Positions 28,381 to 39,152 of a DNA stretch of 64,000 nt are shown piece by piece (position 1 is the stretch's first letter; every line of letters begins with the position of its first letter). A program made the position numbers and the translations under genes. This stretch comes from Luteimonas arsenica. Its GTDB lineage: Bacteria; Pseudomonadota; Gammaproteobacteria; Xanthomonadales; Xanthomonadaceae. The notes under the pieces are model-generated. The model was given only the letters and a program-made list of their open reading frames with translations, had not been told where the DNA came from and did no database searches. The DNA is taken from contig NZ_SJRW01000002.1 in the NCBI RefSeq assembly GCF_004352825.1, positions 682,001-746,000 on the forward strand, written 5' to 3'.

Positions 28381-29349
28381 TCAGGCGGCGGCGCCCGGTG
28401 CGCCGCGCTCGATGGCGTCGAACAGCAGGCCGGCGATGTTCAGCCCGAACTGCGCGTCGAGCTCGCGGATGCATGTCGGGCTGGTGACGTTGACCTCGGT
28501 CAGCCAGTCGCCGATCACGTCCAGGCCGACGAAGCGCATGCCGCGCCTGACCATCTCCGGGCCTACCTGCGAGGCGATCCAGCGATCGCGATCACTGAGC
28601 GGGCGCCCTTCGCCGCGGCCGCCGGCGGCGAGGTTGCCGCGGAACTCGTCGCCCTGCGGGATGCGCGCCAGGCAGTAGTCCACCGGCACGCCGTCGATCA
28701 GCAGGATGCGCTTGTCGCCCTCGCTGATCTCCGGCAGGTAGCGCTGGGCCATGGCCAGGTGGCGGCCGCCGCCGGTCAGCGTCTCCAGGATCACGTTGAG
28801 GTTCGCTTCGCCGGCCGCGGCGCGGAAGATCGAGCGCCCGCCCATGCCGTCCAGCGGCTTCAGCACCGCCTGGCCGTGCTCGGCGACGAAGGCCTTGAGC
28901 GCGGCGGCCTCGCGGCTGACCAGGGTCGGCGGGCAGCACTGCGGGAACAGCAGGGCCGCGAGCTTCTCGTTCAGGTCGCGCAGGCCGCGCGGGTCGTTGA
29001 CCACGTTGGCGCCGGCCAGGCGCGCCATGTCGAGGATCTGGGTGTCGTGGATATAGTCGGCGTCGACCGGGGGGTCGGTGCGCATCAGCACCACGTCGCC
29101 GGTCGTGAACTCGCGATGTGACGCAGTTCCCAGTTCGAACCAGCTTGAGGCGTCGTCGCGGACCTCGAGCGGCGCGGCCAGGGCGCGCGGGCGGCCCCCG
29201 TCCATCGACAGTCCGCCCGGTACAACGTAGTGCAGCCGATGGCCGCGGCGCTGTGCCTCGAGGAGCATGGCGAAGGTCGAGTCCTTCGCGATCTTGATCG
29301 ACCCGATCGGATCCATCACGACGACGACATCAAGCGGCATATGGGCCAT
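28381..29349 (-). CDS. gshB: Glutathione synthetase
   Basis: A 322-residue ATP-grasp enzyme that joins gamma-glutamylcysteine and glycine. It has the N-terminal VVVMDPIGSIKIAKDSTFAM signature, MRTDPPVDADYIHDTQILD, the ATP-binding KPLDGMGGRSIFR glycine loop, and RYLPEISEGDKRILLIDG with the C-terminal FVGLDVIGDWLTEVNVTSPT. Length equals the proteobacterial family (about 316). ATG 29349 is used; ATG 29340 (MPLDVVV) is equally plausible and neither has a strong ribosome site. It is divergent from pilG across a 170-bp gap that holds a candidate pilG promoter. Confidence 0.95.
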   Translation of the reverse strand: MAHMPLDVVVVMDPIGSIKIAKDSTFAMLLEAQRRGHRLHYVVPGGLSMDGGRPRALAAPLEVRDDASSWFELGTASHREFTTGDVVLMRTDPPVDADYIHDTQILDMARLAGANVVNDPRGLRDLNEKLAALLFPQCCPPTLVSREAAALKAFVAEHGQAVLKPLDGMGGRSIFRAAAGEANLNVILETLTGGGRHLAMAQRYLPEISEGDKRILLIDGVPVDYCLARIPQGDEFRGNLAAGGRGEGRPLSDRDRWIASQVGPEMVRRGMRFVGLDVIGDWLTEVNVTSPTCIRELDAQFGLNIAGLLFDAIERGAPGAAA

Positions 29350-29438
29350 CCACGGCAGTTAGTGACAAATGTTATCAGCTGGCATCGGCCCCGGGCGCCG
29401 ATAACCTGATCGCTTGCGCAGAACGCTGGAAATCGTGC

Positions 29439-29466
29439 TTGACACCGCAGCAGCGGGCTGCAAGAT
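29439..29466 (+). promoter_or_regulatory. Candidate sigma-70 promoter for the pilG-chpC operon
   Basis: A perfect -35 box TTGACA (29439-29444) is followed after 16 nt by CAAGAT (29461-29466), a weak -10 with 3 of 6 matches. The pilG start is 54 nt downstream with a GGGGAG ribosome site. The rest of the 170-bp gshB-pilG gap shows no other clear signal. Confidence 0.4.
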
Positions 29467-29519
29467 AGGGCGCTCGCAATGGGCCGCGAAGTGTAGGCCA
29501 CATGCACCGGGGAGACACG

Positions 29520-29921
29520 ATGACGCAGGACCAAAGCCGCGCCGGCAATCTCGACGGCCTGCGCGTGATGGTGATCGATGACTCGAAGACCATCCGCCGC
29601 ACTGCAGAGACCCTGCTGCGTCGCGAAGGCGCAGACGTGGTCACTGCCACCGATGGCTTCGAAGCGCTGGCCAAGATCGCCGACCAGCGGCCGCAGATCA
29701 TCTTCGTCGACATCATGATGCCGCGCCTGGATGGCTACCAGACCTGCGCGCTGATCAAGAACAACCAGCTGTTCAAGCAGACGCCGGTGATCATGCTGTC
29801 CTCGAAGGACGGCCTGTTCGACAAGGCGCGCGGCCGCATCGTCGGCTCCGAGCAGTACGTCACCAAACCTTTCACGCGCGAGGAACTCCTCGACGCGATC
29901 CGAACGCACGTCAACGCCTGA
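29520..29921 (+). CDS. pilG: PilG, CheY-like response regulator of twitching motility
   Basis: A 133-residue single-domain receiver. The acidic pair is Asp20-Asp21 (VMVIDDSKTIRR), the phosphoacceptor Asp64 (IFVDIMMPRLDGYQTC), the switch Ser in VIMLSSKDG and the conserved Lys in VTKPFTREELL. In P. aeruginosa PilG, phosphorylated by ChpA, promotes pilus extension and cAMP synthesis. ATG 29520 has GGAG at 29511-29514. It is the first gene of pilG-pilH-pilI-pilJ-chpA-cheB-like-chpC, all on the plus strand with small gaps. Confidence 0.95.
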   Translation: MTQDQSRAGNLDGLRVMVIDDSKTIRRTAETLLRREGADVVTATDGFEALAKIADQRPQIIFVDIMMPRLDGYQTCALIKNNQLFKQTPVIMLSSKDGLFDKARGRIVGSEQYVTKPFTREELLDAIRTHVNA

Positions 29922-29939
29922 CCGGGGGGACAGGTACAC

Positions 29940-30305
29940 ATGGCAAAAATCCTGTTGATCGAGGATTCGCCGACAGACACCGCGGTGCTGACCCAGCTCC
30001 TGGAGCGCAACGGGCACGAGGTGCTGTCCCGTTCCAACGCCGAGGACGGCATCGAGACCGCGCGCGCCGAGCTGCCCGACCTCGTCCTGATGGACGTGGT
30101 GCTGCCCGGCATGAACGGCTTCCAGGCCACCCGCGCGCTGTCCCGCGACGCCGCCACCTCCGCCATCCCGGTGCTGATCGTGAGCACCAAGGGCATGGAG
30201 ACCGACAAGGCCTGGGGCATGCGCCAGGGCGCCCGGGGCTACGTGGTCAAGCCGCCGGTCGAGTCCGACCTCGTCGAGCGCATCAACGCGCTGCTGGGCG
30301 GCTGA
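29940..30305 (+). CDS. pilH: PilH, CheY-like response regulator of twitching motility
   Basis: A 121-residue receiver with the acidic pair Glu8-Asp9 (ILLIEDSPTDTAV), phosphoacceptor Asp52 (LVLMDVVLPGMNGFQATR), a Ser in LIVSTKGME and Lys in YVVKPPVESDLV. PilH is known to oppose PilG by stimulating retraction or acting as a phosphate sink for ChpA. A GGGGGGACAGG ribosome site precedes ATG 29940. pilI starts 2 nt after the stop, suggesting coupled translation. Confidence 0.95.
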   Translation: MAKILLIEDSPTDTAVLTQLLERNGHEVLSRSNAEDGIETARAELPDLVLMDVVLPGMNGFQATRALSRDAATSAIPVLIVSTKGMETDKAWGMRQGARGYVVKPPVESDLVERINALLGG

Positions 30306-30306
30306 A

Positions 30307-30897
30307 GTGGGCAAGCGCAACGCCCATCGGCGATCCGCGCAGGCGCAGGCGCCATCGCACGCGGGGCCGGAACAGCCGTTCGACGTGCTGGCCGGCTTCG
30401 AGGAGCGCAGCCTCGCGCACGTGGTCGGCCTGCCCGAGCAGCTCGATGCACCGGGCCTGTGGCGCGGCGTCGGCTACCGCGTGGGTTCGCACCTGCTGGC
30501 CTCCGGCTTCGACGAGGTGCTGGAGATCCTGCCGCTCCCGCAGCTGACCCCGGTGCCCGGCGCGCAGTCGTGGATGCTCGGCGTGGCCAACATCCGCGGC
30601 ACCCTGCTGCCGGTCGTCGACCTGCGCCTGTTCCTCGAGGGCGAGCGCACGGTGATCCACGAGGGGCAGCGCGTGCTCGTGGTCCGGCAGCCCGGCGGCA
30701 ACGTCGCGGTGACCATCGACGAGCTCTTCGGCCAGCGCAGCTTCCTCGAGGAGCAGCAGTCGGCCCACGAAGCCATTGCGGAAGGCCGCTATTCCGGCTT
30801 CATCGACCGCGCCTACAAGGTGGGCGGCCATGCCTGGGGCGTGTTCAGCCTCGACCGGCTGTCCCGCACTCCCGAATTCAGACAAGCAGCGGCCTGA
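30307..30897 (+). CDS. pilI: PilI, CheW-like adaptor
   Basis: A 196-residue CheW-family protein. A basic N-terminal tail of about 25 residues precedes the fold, with WRGVGYRVGSHLLASGFDEV, GAQSWMLGVANIRGTLLPVV and DLRLFLEG typical of CheW. PilI links the receptor PilJ to the kinase ChpA in the polar chemosensory array. Start GTG 30307 is 2 nt after pilH. No close ATG would include the full domain. Confidence 0.93.
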   Translation: MGKRNAHRRSAQAQAPSHAGPEQPFDVLAGFEERSLAHVVGLPEQLDAPGLWRGVGYRVGSHLLASGFDEVLEILPLPQLTPVPGAQSWMLGVANIRGTLLPVVDLRLFLEGERTVIHEGQRVLVVRQPGGNVAVTIDELFGQRSFLEEQQSAHEAIAEGRYSGFIDRAYKVGGHAWGVFSLDRLSRTPEFRQAAA

Positions 30898-30927
30898 TGC
30901 CGCAACAGACAGGCCAGAGGTAAACCC

Positions 30928-32949
30928 ATGAGCAACGTCATCGACAACGAGACCGGCAAGGGCCGGACCATCGGCGCCAAGGTCTGGATCTGGCTGCTGG
31001 TGGTCTCGCTGGCCATATTCGCAGGCAACACCATCTACGCCATGACGAAGGCGTCGCGCCTGGGTGGCGCCAGCACGGCCGCCTCGGCCCTGCAGGTGAA
31101 CTCGCAGCGGCTGGCCAACCAGGGCCGGGAGGCGGTCGACGGCAGCACCGAGTCCTACGCGGCGTTCAAGGCCACCAAGGCCGCCATCGACAGCGATATC
31201 GCGCAGCTGGTCAACAACTTCGGCGGCACCGCCGACGTCGCCGGCGAGATCCGCACCGTCGCCGCGACCTGGGAGCCGCTGGCGGCCAACGCCGAGCAGG
31301 TGATCGCCAGCGAAGGCGCGGTCGTGGCCTTCGCCGGCAACGCCCAGCGCTTCACCCAGGGCGTGCCGCAGCTGCAGGCACAGCTCGACGAGGTGGTGCG
31401 CGCGATGTCGGCCAGCGGTTCGCCGTCGTCGCAGATCTACATCGCCCTGCGCGAGGTGGTGCTGGCCTCGACCATGGCGCGCCGCGTCACCGAGATCCAG
31501 GCCGGCGGTGCCGGCGCCTCCGTGGCCGGCGACGCGCTGGCCCGCGACGCGGGCGTGTTCGAGCAGGTGCTTACCGGCCTGCGTTCGGGCGACGAGGCGA
31601 TGAACGTGCAGCCGCTGTCGAACTCCGCCGCGCTGGCCGCGCTGGCCCAGGCGAACTCGCAGTGGGAGGAAATGAAGAAGGACCTGGACGCGATCCTGTC
31701 CAGCTCCCAGAACCTCTTCAGCGCGCAGTCCGCGTCGGCGTCGCTGACCACCGGCTCCGACAAGCTGCTTTCCGACAGCGAGTCGCTGTTCCAGGCCCTT
31801 ACCGCCTTCGGTTCGCTGAAGGACACCTCGATCCTCGGCAACATCTGGATCTCGATCGCCTTCCTCGTGCTCGCCGCCGCCGCCCTGGTCGGCCTGATGC
31901 GCGAACTCAGCCGCGACCGCCGCGAGCGCTACGAAACCACGATGGAGCTCAACAACCGCAACCAGGAGGCGATCATGCGCCTGCTGGACGAAATGGGCTC
32001 GCTCGCGGAAGGCGACCTGACGGTCAAGGCGACGGTGACCGAGGACATGACCGGCGCCATCGCGGACTCGATCAACTTCGCCGTCGAGCAGCTGCGCAGC
32101 CTGGTGCAGACCATCAACGACACCTCGGTGCAGGTCGCGTCCAGCGCCCAGGAGACGCAGGCCACCGCCATGCACCTGGCCGAGGCCGCCGAGCACCAGG
32201 CGCAGGAGATCAACTCCGCCTCCGACCGCATCAACGAGATGGCGCAGTCCATCAACCAGGTGTCGCGCAACTCCGCCGAATCCGCGGACGTGGCGCAGCG
32301 CTCGGTGCAGATCGCGACCAAGGGCGCGGGCGTGGTGCGCGAGACGATCGCCGGCATGGACTCGATCCGCGGCCAGATCCAGGAAACCTCCAAGCGCATC
32401 AAGCGCCTGGGCGAGAGCTCGCAGGAGATCGGCTCGATCGTTGAACTGATCAACGACATCTCGGAACAGACCAACATCCTCGCGCTGAACGCGGCCATCC
32501 AGGCGGCGTCGGCGGGCGAGGCGGGCCGCGGCTTCGCGGTCGTGGCCGACGAAGTGCAGCGACTCGCCGAACGCGCTTCCAACGCGACCAAGCGAATCGA
32601 AACCCTCGTCGAGACCATCCAGGCCGATACCAACGAGGCCGTCAGCTCGATGGAGCAGACGACCTCCGAGGTGGTCGCCGGTGCGCGCCTGGCCGAGGAC
32701 GCCGGTACCGCGCTGGGCGAGATCGAAAACGTGTCGACCAGCCTCGCGGCGCTGATTGAAGGCATCTCCAGCGCCTCGCAGCAGCAGTCCGCCGCGGCGT
32801 CGAACATCACCGAGACGATGAACACCATCCAGTCGATCACCGCGCAGACCTCGCAGGGTGCCAACCAGACCGCTGCGTCGATTGGAAACCTGGCGCAACT
32901 CGCGGCCGACCTTCGTCGCTCGGTCGCCGACTTCAAGCTGCCGGCCTGA
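30928..32949 (+). CDS. pilJ: PilJ, methyl-accepting chemoreceptor of the Pil-Chp system
   Basis: A 673-residue receptor. The first membrane helix spans about residues 14-34 ([15 protein letters not shown]), with a periplasmic helical sensor domain with PilJ-type repeats (about 35-300). A second helix follows near 306-326 ([17 protein letters not shown]), then a HAMP region and a long cytoplasmic signalling coil. The coil has the conserved hairpin tip [20 protein letters not shown] and [17 protein letters not shown]. In P. aeruginosa it senses pilus-surface contact via PilA. An AGAGG site lies before ATG 30928. Glu/Gln pairs that could be methylated exist, but no methyltransferase gene is in the cluster. 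Confidence 0.95.
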   Translation: MSNVIDNETGKGRTIGAKVWIWLLVVSLAIFAGNTIYAMTKASRLGGASTAASALQVNSQRLANQGREAVDGSTESYAAFKATKAAIDSDIAQLVNNFGGTADVAGEIRTVAATWEPLAANAEQVIASEGAVVAFAGNAQRFTQGVPQLQAQLDEVVRAMSASGSPSSQIYIALREVVLASTMARRVTEIQAGGAGASVAGDALARDAGVFEQVLTGLRSGDEAMNVQPLSNSAALAALAQANSQWEEMKKDLDAILSSSQNLFSAQSASASLTTGSDKLLSDSESLFQALTAFGSLKDTSILGNIWISIAFLVLAAAALVGLMRELSRDRRERYETTMELNNRNQEAIMRLLDEMGSLAEGDLTVKATVTEDMTGAIADSINFAVEQLRSLVQTINDTSVQVASSAQETQATAMHLAEAAEHQAQEINSASDRINEMAQSINQVSRNSAESADVAQRSVQIATKGAGVVRETIAGMDSIRGQIQETSKRIKRLGESSQEIGSIVELINDISEQTNILALNAAIQAASAGEAGRGFAVVADEVQRLAERASNATKRIETLVETIQADTNEAVSSMEQTTSEVVAGARLAEDAGTALGEIENVSTSLAALIEGISSASQQQSAAASNITETMNTIQSITAQTSQGANQTAASIGNLAQLAADLRRSVADFKLPA

Positions 32950-32960
32950 AGCGCAGACCG

Positions 32961-35900
32961 ATGACCGCATTGCGCGACGCGATCGACTACACCACGCTCG
33001 GCTGGGTCAAGCCGGAGCTCGACGAGACCCTGCGCCAGGCGCGGATCGAGATCGAGGACTTCGCCGCCGACCCCACCGACACCAGCCGCATGCGCTTCTG
33101 CGCGGGCTACCTGCACCAGGTGCAGGGCACGCTGCGCATGGTCGAGCTGTATGCGCCGGCGATGGTGGCCGAGGAAATGGAGCGGCTGGCCCAGGCGCTG
33201 CAGGAAGGCGCCGTGGCCGACCGCGACAGCGCCTGCGCGATGCTGATGCGCGGCGTGGTGCTGCTTCCCGACTACCTGGAGCGCCTGCAGAGCGGGCACA
33301 AGGACATCCCGATCGTCCTGTTGCCGCTGCTCAACGACCTGCGCGCCGCGCGCGGTGAAGCGGGGCTGTCGGAAAGCGTGCTGTTCGCGCCCGACCTGCA
33401 GCGTCCGTTGCCGGGCGACCTGGCGCCGGCCGCAGTCGCCAACGACCCGGCCCCGGTCCGCAACGCGCGCGCACAGCCGCTGCTCGCCGACCTGCGTGCC
33501 GCGATGGGTGCCTGGCCCGAGGGCGGCGCGCCCGCCGACGCCGCTGCCCTGGCATCGGCGCTCGACGCCCTGCTGCCGCACGTCGAGGCCGAACAGGCCC
33601 GCCGCATGCTGTGGGTAGCCTCGTCGGTGGCCACGGCCGTGGCCGATGGCGCGGTGGACGCGACGCCGGCGCTGCGCCAGGCCTTCGGCAGCGTCGAGCG
33701 CGAATCGCGTCGCCTGTTCGAAGACGACGGCTTCGGGGTCCCGCGCGCGGAGTCCGCGCTCGAGCCGACCCGACAGCTGCTGTACCACGTCGCACACGCC
33801 AGCACCGACCATGCCGCGCTGCGCGCGCTGCACGACACCTTCGACCTGCAGCAGCAGCTGCCGACCGATTCCGAGATCAGCCACGCCCAGGGCAGCATGA
33901 GCGGCCGCAACCGCGCGCTGCTCGACACCGTGGCCGCCGCGGTCAAGGAAGACCTGCTCCGGGTCAAGGACGCGCTCGACCTGCACCTGCGCACGGGCGA
34001 ATCCGACCTGTCGCGGCTCTCGCCGCAGGTCGAGGCCCTGGGTCGCGTCGCCGACACCCTGGGCATGCTCGGCCTGGGCGTGGCCCGTGGCGTGGTGGAC
34101 CAGCAGCGCACGGCCATGGCCGACATCGTCGACGGCCGCAAGCCCGCCGACGAGGGCGCGTTGCTCGACGTCGCCGGCGCGCTGCTCTATGTCGATGCCA
34201 CCCTCGACGACCAGGTCGCGCGCCTTGGCGCCAGCGACCAGGACGCGCCCGAGCAGGGCGACCTCGCCGCCGGCGAGGCCGGGAAGGTGCTCGACGTGCT
34301 CGCGCGCGAGGCGATCGCCAACTTCGCCGACGCCCGGCAGGCCTTCGTGGCCTTCATCGAGACCGGCTGGGACCACGGCGAGCTCGCCGAGGTGCCGCGT
34401 CTGCTGCGCGAGGTGTCTGGTGCGCTGCAGATGCTCGAACTGCCGCAGCCAGCGGCCTACCTGACCGGCGTCCGTCGCTACATCGAGGATGAGCTGATCG
34501 GCAGCCGCCGCGTGCCCAACGGCCGCCAGCTCGACACCTTCGCCGACGCGCTGGCAAGCCTTGAGTACTACCTTGAGGCGCTGCGCGAGAACCGCTTCAA
34601 CCGCGACGAGATCCTCGACGTCAGCCGCCACAGCCTGGAAAGCCTGGGCTACTGGCCGCTGCCGGCCGAGCGCCTGCCGGAACAGGCCCCGCTGGCGGCC
34701 GAAGCGCCGCCGCCACCGCCGGTGGTGAGCGAGGCCGACATCGAACGCACGGTGGCCGCGCTGATCGACCGCGGCGGCGCCGATGCCGCCACCGCGCCGG
34801 AGCCGTCCGCCGAGGCTCCCGCAGCGCCTGCGCCCTCGGGGCAGGACGGTTTCGAGATCACCGGCGACGAGATCGACGACGAGATCCGCGAGGTCTTCCT
34901 CGAGGAGTTCGCCGAGGAGATCGACAACCTCGACCAGCTGCTGCCGCTGTGGCGTGCACAGCCGGAGGACCTGGAGCGCCTGCGCCCGATCCGCCGCGTG
35001 TTCCACACCCTGAAGGGCAGCGGCCGCCTGGTCGGCGCGCGCACCCTGGGCGAGTTCAGCTGGAAGGTCGAGAACATGCTCAACCGCGTGCTCGATGGCA
35101 CGCGTCCGGCGAGCCCCGCCGTGGTCGCCATGGTCGACCAGGCGTTCTACACCCTGCCGCAGCTGCAGGCGGCCCTGCGCGGCGACGGTGCCGTGCAGGC
35201 GGACCTGCAGCGCATGCATGCCTCCGCGGACCGCATCGCCGACGGCGACGAGGGCATGCCGGAGGAGGTTGTCAGTCTCGCAACGGTGGCGCCAACGGCG
35301 CCGATGGCGCCAGCGCCCGTCGAGCCGGATGCTCCCATGCCGGTCGAGGCGTTCGCCACACCGGTCGAGACACCCACCGAGCCGGTGGCCGACGCCACGA
35401 CGGATGCGGAGGCGGCGCAGCTGGACATGGTGCCGGCCTCGGTCGACGCCCTGCTTCTGGAGATCCTCGACGCGGAGGTCGCCGGCCACCTGGTGACCGT
35501 CGATGCATGGGTGACCCGTGCGTCCGCGGGACAGGCGCAGGCCTCCGAGGAACTGCTGCGTGCGCTGCACACGATGAACGGCGCCTTCGCCATGACCGAG
35601 CTGCCGACGGTCGCGCAGGCGCTGACCCCCGGCGAAGGCTACGTGCGGCGCATGGTCGCTGCCGGCAGCCCGGCCTCGTCCGAAGGCGTGGCTGCCATTG
35701 GCGAGCTCGCCACCGTGGCACGCGCCGCGATTGCCGGCCTGCAGTCGGCGACCCCGCAGGTTCCTGTGGCCGCGGCACTGGCTGCGCGCCTGGTGGCGCT
35801 GCGCGACGGCCTGCCGGAGCCGGCTCCGATGGACTTCGCCGCGCTGGCGGGCGAGGACGCGGGTGAAGAACCGGTTGCCGCGCTGGAAGCCGCGACGCCG

Positions 35901-38900
35901 GAACTGGTCGATGTCGACATGACCGCATACGCCGGCTTCGTCGGCGCGGGCGACGTGGATGGTGGAAACGCCGAGCGTCTCGAAGCGGAGCGTGTTGAAG
36001 CCGAGCGTCTTGAGGCTGAGCGTGTTGAGGCTGAGCGTGTTGAGGCTGAGCGTCTCGAAGCCGAACGCGTTGAAGCAGAACGGGTCGAAGCCGAGCGCCT
36101 CGAAGCGGAACGCGTTGAAGCAGAACGTCTCGAAGCCGAGCGCCTGGAAGCGGAGCGTGTTGAGGCTGAACGTTTCGAAGCCGAGCGCCTCGAAGCGGAG
36201 CGTGTTGAAGCAGAACGTCTCGAGGCCGAGCGTCTTGAAGCGGAGCGTGTTGAAGCAGAACGTCTCGAAGCCGAGCGCCTCGAGGCGGAACGCGTTGAAG
36301 CAGAGCGTCTCGAGACCGAGCGTCTTGAAGCGGAGCGTGTCGAAGCCGAGCGCCTCGAAGCGGAACGCGTTGAAGCAGAACGTCTCGAAGCCGAACGCGT
36401 TGAAGCCGAGCGTATTGAACTGGCTGAACTGGAAGCACAGATCCTGGAGCTGGAGCGTCTGGAGGCCGAGCGTCTCGAAGCAGAGCGCCTGGAAACCGAA
36501 CGTGCCGAAGCCGAGCGTCTGGAGGCCGAACGTCTGGAAGCCGAGCGTGCCGAAGCCGAGCGTCTCGAGGCCGAGCGCCTGGAAGCCGAGCGTGCCGAAG
36601 CCGAACGCCTCGAAGCCGAACGCCTCGAAGCCGAACGCGCAGAAGCCGAACGCGCAGAAGCCGAACGCGCAGAAGCCGAACGTCTCGAAACAGAGCGCCT
36701 CGATGCCGAGCGCGCCGAAGCCGAACGCCTCGCCCACGAACGCATGGAGCAGGATCGCGCCGTCGCCGCGGCCAGCGCCGCGATGCTGGCCGCCATCCCG
36801 ACCGACGAGGATCCCGACGCCGAGTTCGACTTCACTGGCCTGGATGCCGAACTGGTCGACATCTTCGTGGAGGAAGGGCGCGACCTGCTCGACCACTCCG
36901 ACGGCCTGCTCGCCAACCTCCGGGAATCCGCCGACGACCGCGAATCCCTGGTGGGCCTGCAGCGCGACCTGCATACCCTCAAGGGCGGCGCGCGCATGGC
37001 GGGCCTGTTCGCGATCGGCGAACTCGGGCACTCCATGGAGTCGCTGCTGGAAGGAGTGTCGGAGCAGCGCTTCGACCTCGCCCGCAGCGACGTTCCGCTG
37101 CTGGAGCGCGGTTTCGATCGCCTCCATGCCATGCTCACCCGCGTCGGCGAACGTCGCGCGATCAGTCCCTCGCAGGCCCTGATCGACGCGTTCGACACCC
37201 GGGCCCGCGGCGAGGACCTGACGCCCGAGGCGATCGCCTCGCCCGGCGCGCGCGTGCCGGCGCCGAAGGTCGAGCTTGCGCCGCTCACCGCGCCGATCAG
37301 CGACGCGCCCCTGGTCGACGACGACGACATCGCCATCCGCGCGCCGCAGGAACAGGTGCGCATTCGCGCCGACCTGCTCGACCGCCTGGTCAACTACGCC
37401 GGTGAGGTCGCCATCTATCGCGCCCGCCTGGAGCAGCAGCTCGGTGCCTTCCGCGGCGCGATGGGCGAGATGGAGCAGACGAACATGCGTCTGCGCGACC
37501 AGCTCCGCCGCCTCGACATCGAGACCGAAGCGCAGATCATCGCCCGCTACCAGCGCGAGCAGGAAACCGCGGACGCGACCTTCGATCCACTCGAGCTCGA
37601 CCGCTTCTCGACCCTGCAGCAGCTTTCGCGCGCGCTGGCGGAGTCCGCGGCCGACCTTTCGAGCCTGCAGGGCACGCTCGACGACCTGACCCGCCAGTAC
37701 GAAACCCTGCTGCTGCAGCAGTCGCGCGTCAGCTCCGACCTGCAGGAAGGCCTCATGCGCACGCGCATGGTGCCCTTCGACTCGCTGGTGCCGCGCCTGC
37801 GCCGCGTGGTCCGCCAGGCCGCGTCGGAGACCGGCAAGCACGCCCAGCTCAAGCTCGACGGCGCCCAGGGCGAACTCGACCGCAACGTGCTCGAGCGCAT
37901 GACCGCGCCGCTGGAGCACATGCTCCGCAACGCGGTGGCCCACGGTCTCGAGAAGCCGGGCCAGCGTCGCGATGCCGGCAAGGCCGACGAAGGCTCGGTG
38001 CGCATCGCGGTCCGCCGCGAAGGTTCCGAAGTCGTGCTGGAGGTCGCCGACGACGGCGCTGGCCTGGACCGGGAGGCGATCCGTCGCCGCGGCATCGAGC
38101 GCGGCCTGATTCGCGACGACGCGGTGCTGGCCGACAGCGACCTGGACACCCTGATCTTCCAGCCTGGCTTCTCCACCGCCGACGAAGTCAGTCGCCTGGC
38201 TGGCCGCGGCGTCGGCATGGACGTGGTCGCCAGCGAAGTCCGCCAGCTCGGCGGCGCGCTCGACATCGCCACCGAGCGCGGCAGGGGCACCACCTTCACC
38301 ATGCGCCTGCCGCAGACACTGGCGGTGACCCAGGCGGTGTTCGTCAAGATCGGCGAAACCAGCTTCGCGGTGCCGATCGCCTCGGTTCGTGGCGTGGGCC
38401 GTATCGCGCGCGAGGATTTCGAGAAGGAAGCCGCGAGCTATTCCTACGGCGGCGAAGACTATGCCGTGCATGACCTCGGTGGTCTGGTCGGCCATGCCGC
38501 CGCCCGCGCCGAGGGCCACCTGCAGATGCCGCTGCTGCTGATCCGCTCCGGCGACCTGCGCGTGGCGGTGGCCGTGGACCAGATCATGGGCAACCGCGAG
38601 ATCGTGGTGAAGCCGGTCGGCCCGCAGGTCGCGTCGGTGCCGGGCATCTTCGGCGCCACCATCATGGGTGACGGCAGCGTGGTCGTGATCCTGGACGTCG
38701 CGCCGCTGGTGCGCCGCCAGCAGGTCGCCGTGCCGCGCGATGCCGCGCCGGTGGAGCAGTCGGAGCAGCGCCGGGTGCCCCTGGTCATGGTGGTCGACGA
38801 CTCGATCACCATGCGCAAGGTCACCGGTCGCGTGCTGGAGCGCAACAACTTCGAGGTCTCGACCGCGAAGGACGGCATCGACGCGCTGGAGCGCATGGTC

Positions 38901-39152
38901 GAGCGCGTGCCCGACCTCATGCTGCTCGACATCGAGATGCCGCGGATGGACGGTTACGAGCTTGCGACCGCGATGAAGGCCGACCCGCGCCTGCGCAACG
39001 TCCCGATCATCATGATCACCTCGCGTACCGGCGAGAAGCACCGCCAGCGCGCCTTCGACATCGGCGTGGAGCGCTACCTGGGCAAGCCGTACCAGGAGAA
39101 CGAACTCCTGCGCAACGTCAACGACCTGCTGAAGACCGCGCGCCATGGCTGA
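32961..39152 (+). CDS. chpA: ChpA (PilL), giant hybrid histidine kinase of the Pil-Chp system
   Basis: A 2063-residue CheA-type kinase. The N-terminal half has a series of Hpt or Hpt-like bundles. Those with a histidine are at His52 ([10 protein letters not shown]), His682 ([13 protein letters not shown]), His870 (ALHTMNGAF) and His1338 ([12 protein letters not shown]). Two related bundles near residues 315-400 and 440-520 lack it. A pentapeptide-repeat linker (about 1004-1266) lies between the fifth and sixth bundles. Then come the dimerisation region (from about 1466), HATPase ([30 protein letters not shown]), CheW domain and a C-terminal receiver (Asp1946-Asp1947, phosphoacceptor Asp1990). 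It phosphorylates PilG and PilH. The 3' end overlaps the CheB-like gene by 8 nt. Confidence 0.94.
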   Translation: MTALRDAIDYTTLGWVKPELDETLRQARIEIEDFAADPTDTSRMRFCAGYLHQVQGTLRMVELYAPAMVAEEMERLAQALQEGAVADRDSACAMLMRGVVLLPDYLERLQSGHKDIPIVLLPLLNDLRAARGEAGLSESVLFAPDLQRPLPGDLAPAAVANDPAPVRNARAQPLLADLRAAMGAWPEGGAPADAAALASALDALLPHVEAEQARRMLWVASSVATAVADGAVDATPALRQAFGSVERESRRLFEDDGFGVPRAESALEPTRQLLYHVAHASTDHAALRALHDTFDLQQQLPTDSEISHAQGSMSGRNRALLDTVAAAVKEDLLRVKDALDLHLRTGESDLSRLSPQVEALGRVADTLGMLGLGVARGVVDQQRTAMADIVDGRKPADEGALLDVAGALLYVDATLDDQVARLGASDQDAPEQGDLAAGEAGKVLDVLAREAIANFADARQAFVAFIETGWDHGELAEVPRLLREVSGALQMLELPQPAAYLTGVRRYIEDELIGSRRVPNGRQLDTFADALASLEYYLEALRENRFNRDEILDVSRHSLESLGYWPLPAERLPEQAPLAAEAPPPPPVVSEADIERTVAALIDRGGADAATAPEPSAEAPAAPAPSGQDGFEITGDEIDDEIREVFLEEFAEEIDNLDQLLPLWRAQPEDLERLRPIRRVFHTLKGSGRLVGARTLGEFSWKVENMLNRVLDGTRPASPAVVAMVDQAFYTLPQLQAALRGDGAVQADLQRMHASADRIADGDEGMPEEVVSLATVAPTAPMAPAPVEPDAPMPVEAFATPVETPTEPVADATTDAEAAQLDMVPASVDALLLEILDAEVAGHLVTVDAWVTRASAGQAQASEELLRALHTMNGAFAMTELPTVAQALTPGEGYVRRMVAAGSPASSEGVAAIGELATVARAAIAGLQSATPQVPVAAALAARLVALRDGLPEPAPMDFAALAGEDAGEEPVAALEAATPELVDVDMTAYAGFVGAGDVDGGNAERLEAERVEAERLEAERVEAERVEAERLEAERVEAERVEAERLEAERVEAERLEAERLEAERVEAERFEAERLEAERVEAERLEAERLEAERVEAERLEAERLEAERVEAERLETERLEAERVEAERLEAERVEAERLEAERVEAERIELAELEAQILELERLEAERLEAERLETERAEAERLEAERLEAERAEAERLEAERLEAERAEAERLEAERLEAERAEAERAEAERAEAERLETERLDAERAEAERLAHERMEQDRAVAAASAAMLAAIPTDEDPDAEFDFTGLDAELVDIFVEEGRDLLDHSDGLLANLRESADDRESLVGLQRDLHTLKGGARMAGLFAIGELGHSMESLLEGVSEQRFDLARSDVPLLERGFDRLHAMLTRVGERRAISPSQALIDAFDTRARGEDLTPEAIASPGARVPAPKVELAPLTAPISDAPLVDDDDIAIRAPQEQVRIRADLLDRLVNYAGEVAIYRARLEQQLGAFRGAMGEMEQTNMRLRDQLRRLDIETEAQIIARYQREQETADATFDPLELDRFSTLQQLSRALAESAADLSSLQGTLDDLTRQYETLLLQQSRVSSDLQEGLMRTRMVPFDSLVPRLRRVVRQAASETGKHAQLKLDGAQGELDRNVLERMTAPLEHMLRNAVAHGLEKPGQRRDAGKADEGSVRIAVRREGSEVVLEVADDGAGLDREAIRRRGIERGLIRDDAVLADSDLDTLIFQPGFSTADEVSRLAGRGVGMDVVASEVRQLGGALDIATERGRGTTFTMRLPQTLAVTQAVFVKIGETSFAVPIASVRGVGRIAREDFEKEAASYSYGGEDYAVHDLGGLVGHAAARAEGHLQMPLLLIRSGDLRVAVAVDQIMGNREIVVKPVGPQVASVPGIFGATIMGDGSVVVILDVAPLVRRQQVAVPRDAAPVEQSEQRRVPLVMVVDDSITMRKVTGRVLERNNFEVSTAKDGIDALERMVERVPDLMLLDIEMPRMDGYELATAMKADPRLRNVPIIMITSRTGEKHRQRAFDIGVERYLGKPYQENELLRNVNDLLKTARHG
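35970..36758 (+). repeat. About 50 tandem 15-bp units encoding AERLE-type pentapeptides in chpA
   Basis: From residue 1004 to about 1266 of ChpA, nearly every five residues repeat A-E-R-(L/V/A)-E. Each 15-bp unit is a variant of GCCGAGCGTCTCGAA. One interruption (36412-36460, [13 protein letters not shown]) splits a first block rich in L/V units from a second block with A units. The units differ mainly at wobble positions, so the array is old or under protein-level selection. Length is expected to vary between strains by slippage. Confidence 0.9.

Noticed and set aside
35970..36758. Assembly or sequencing artefact of the 15-bp repeat
   Set aside because: The units vary at wobble bases and in the fourth residue, the frame is preserved and there is a distinct interruption, as expected of a real evolved array.
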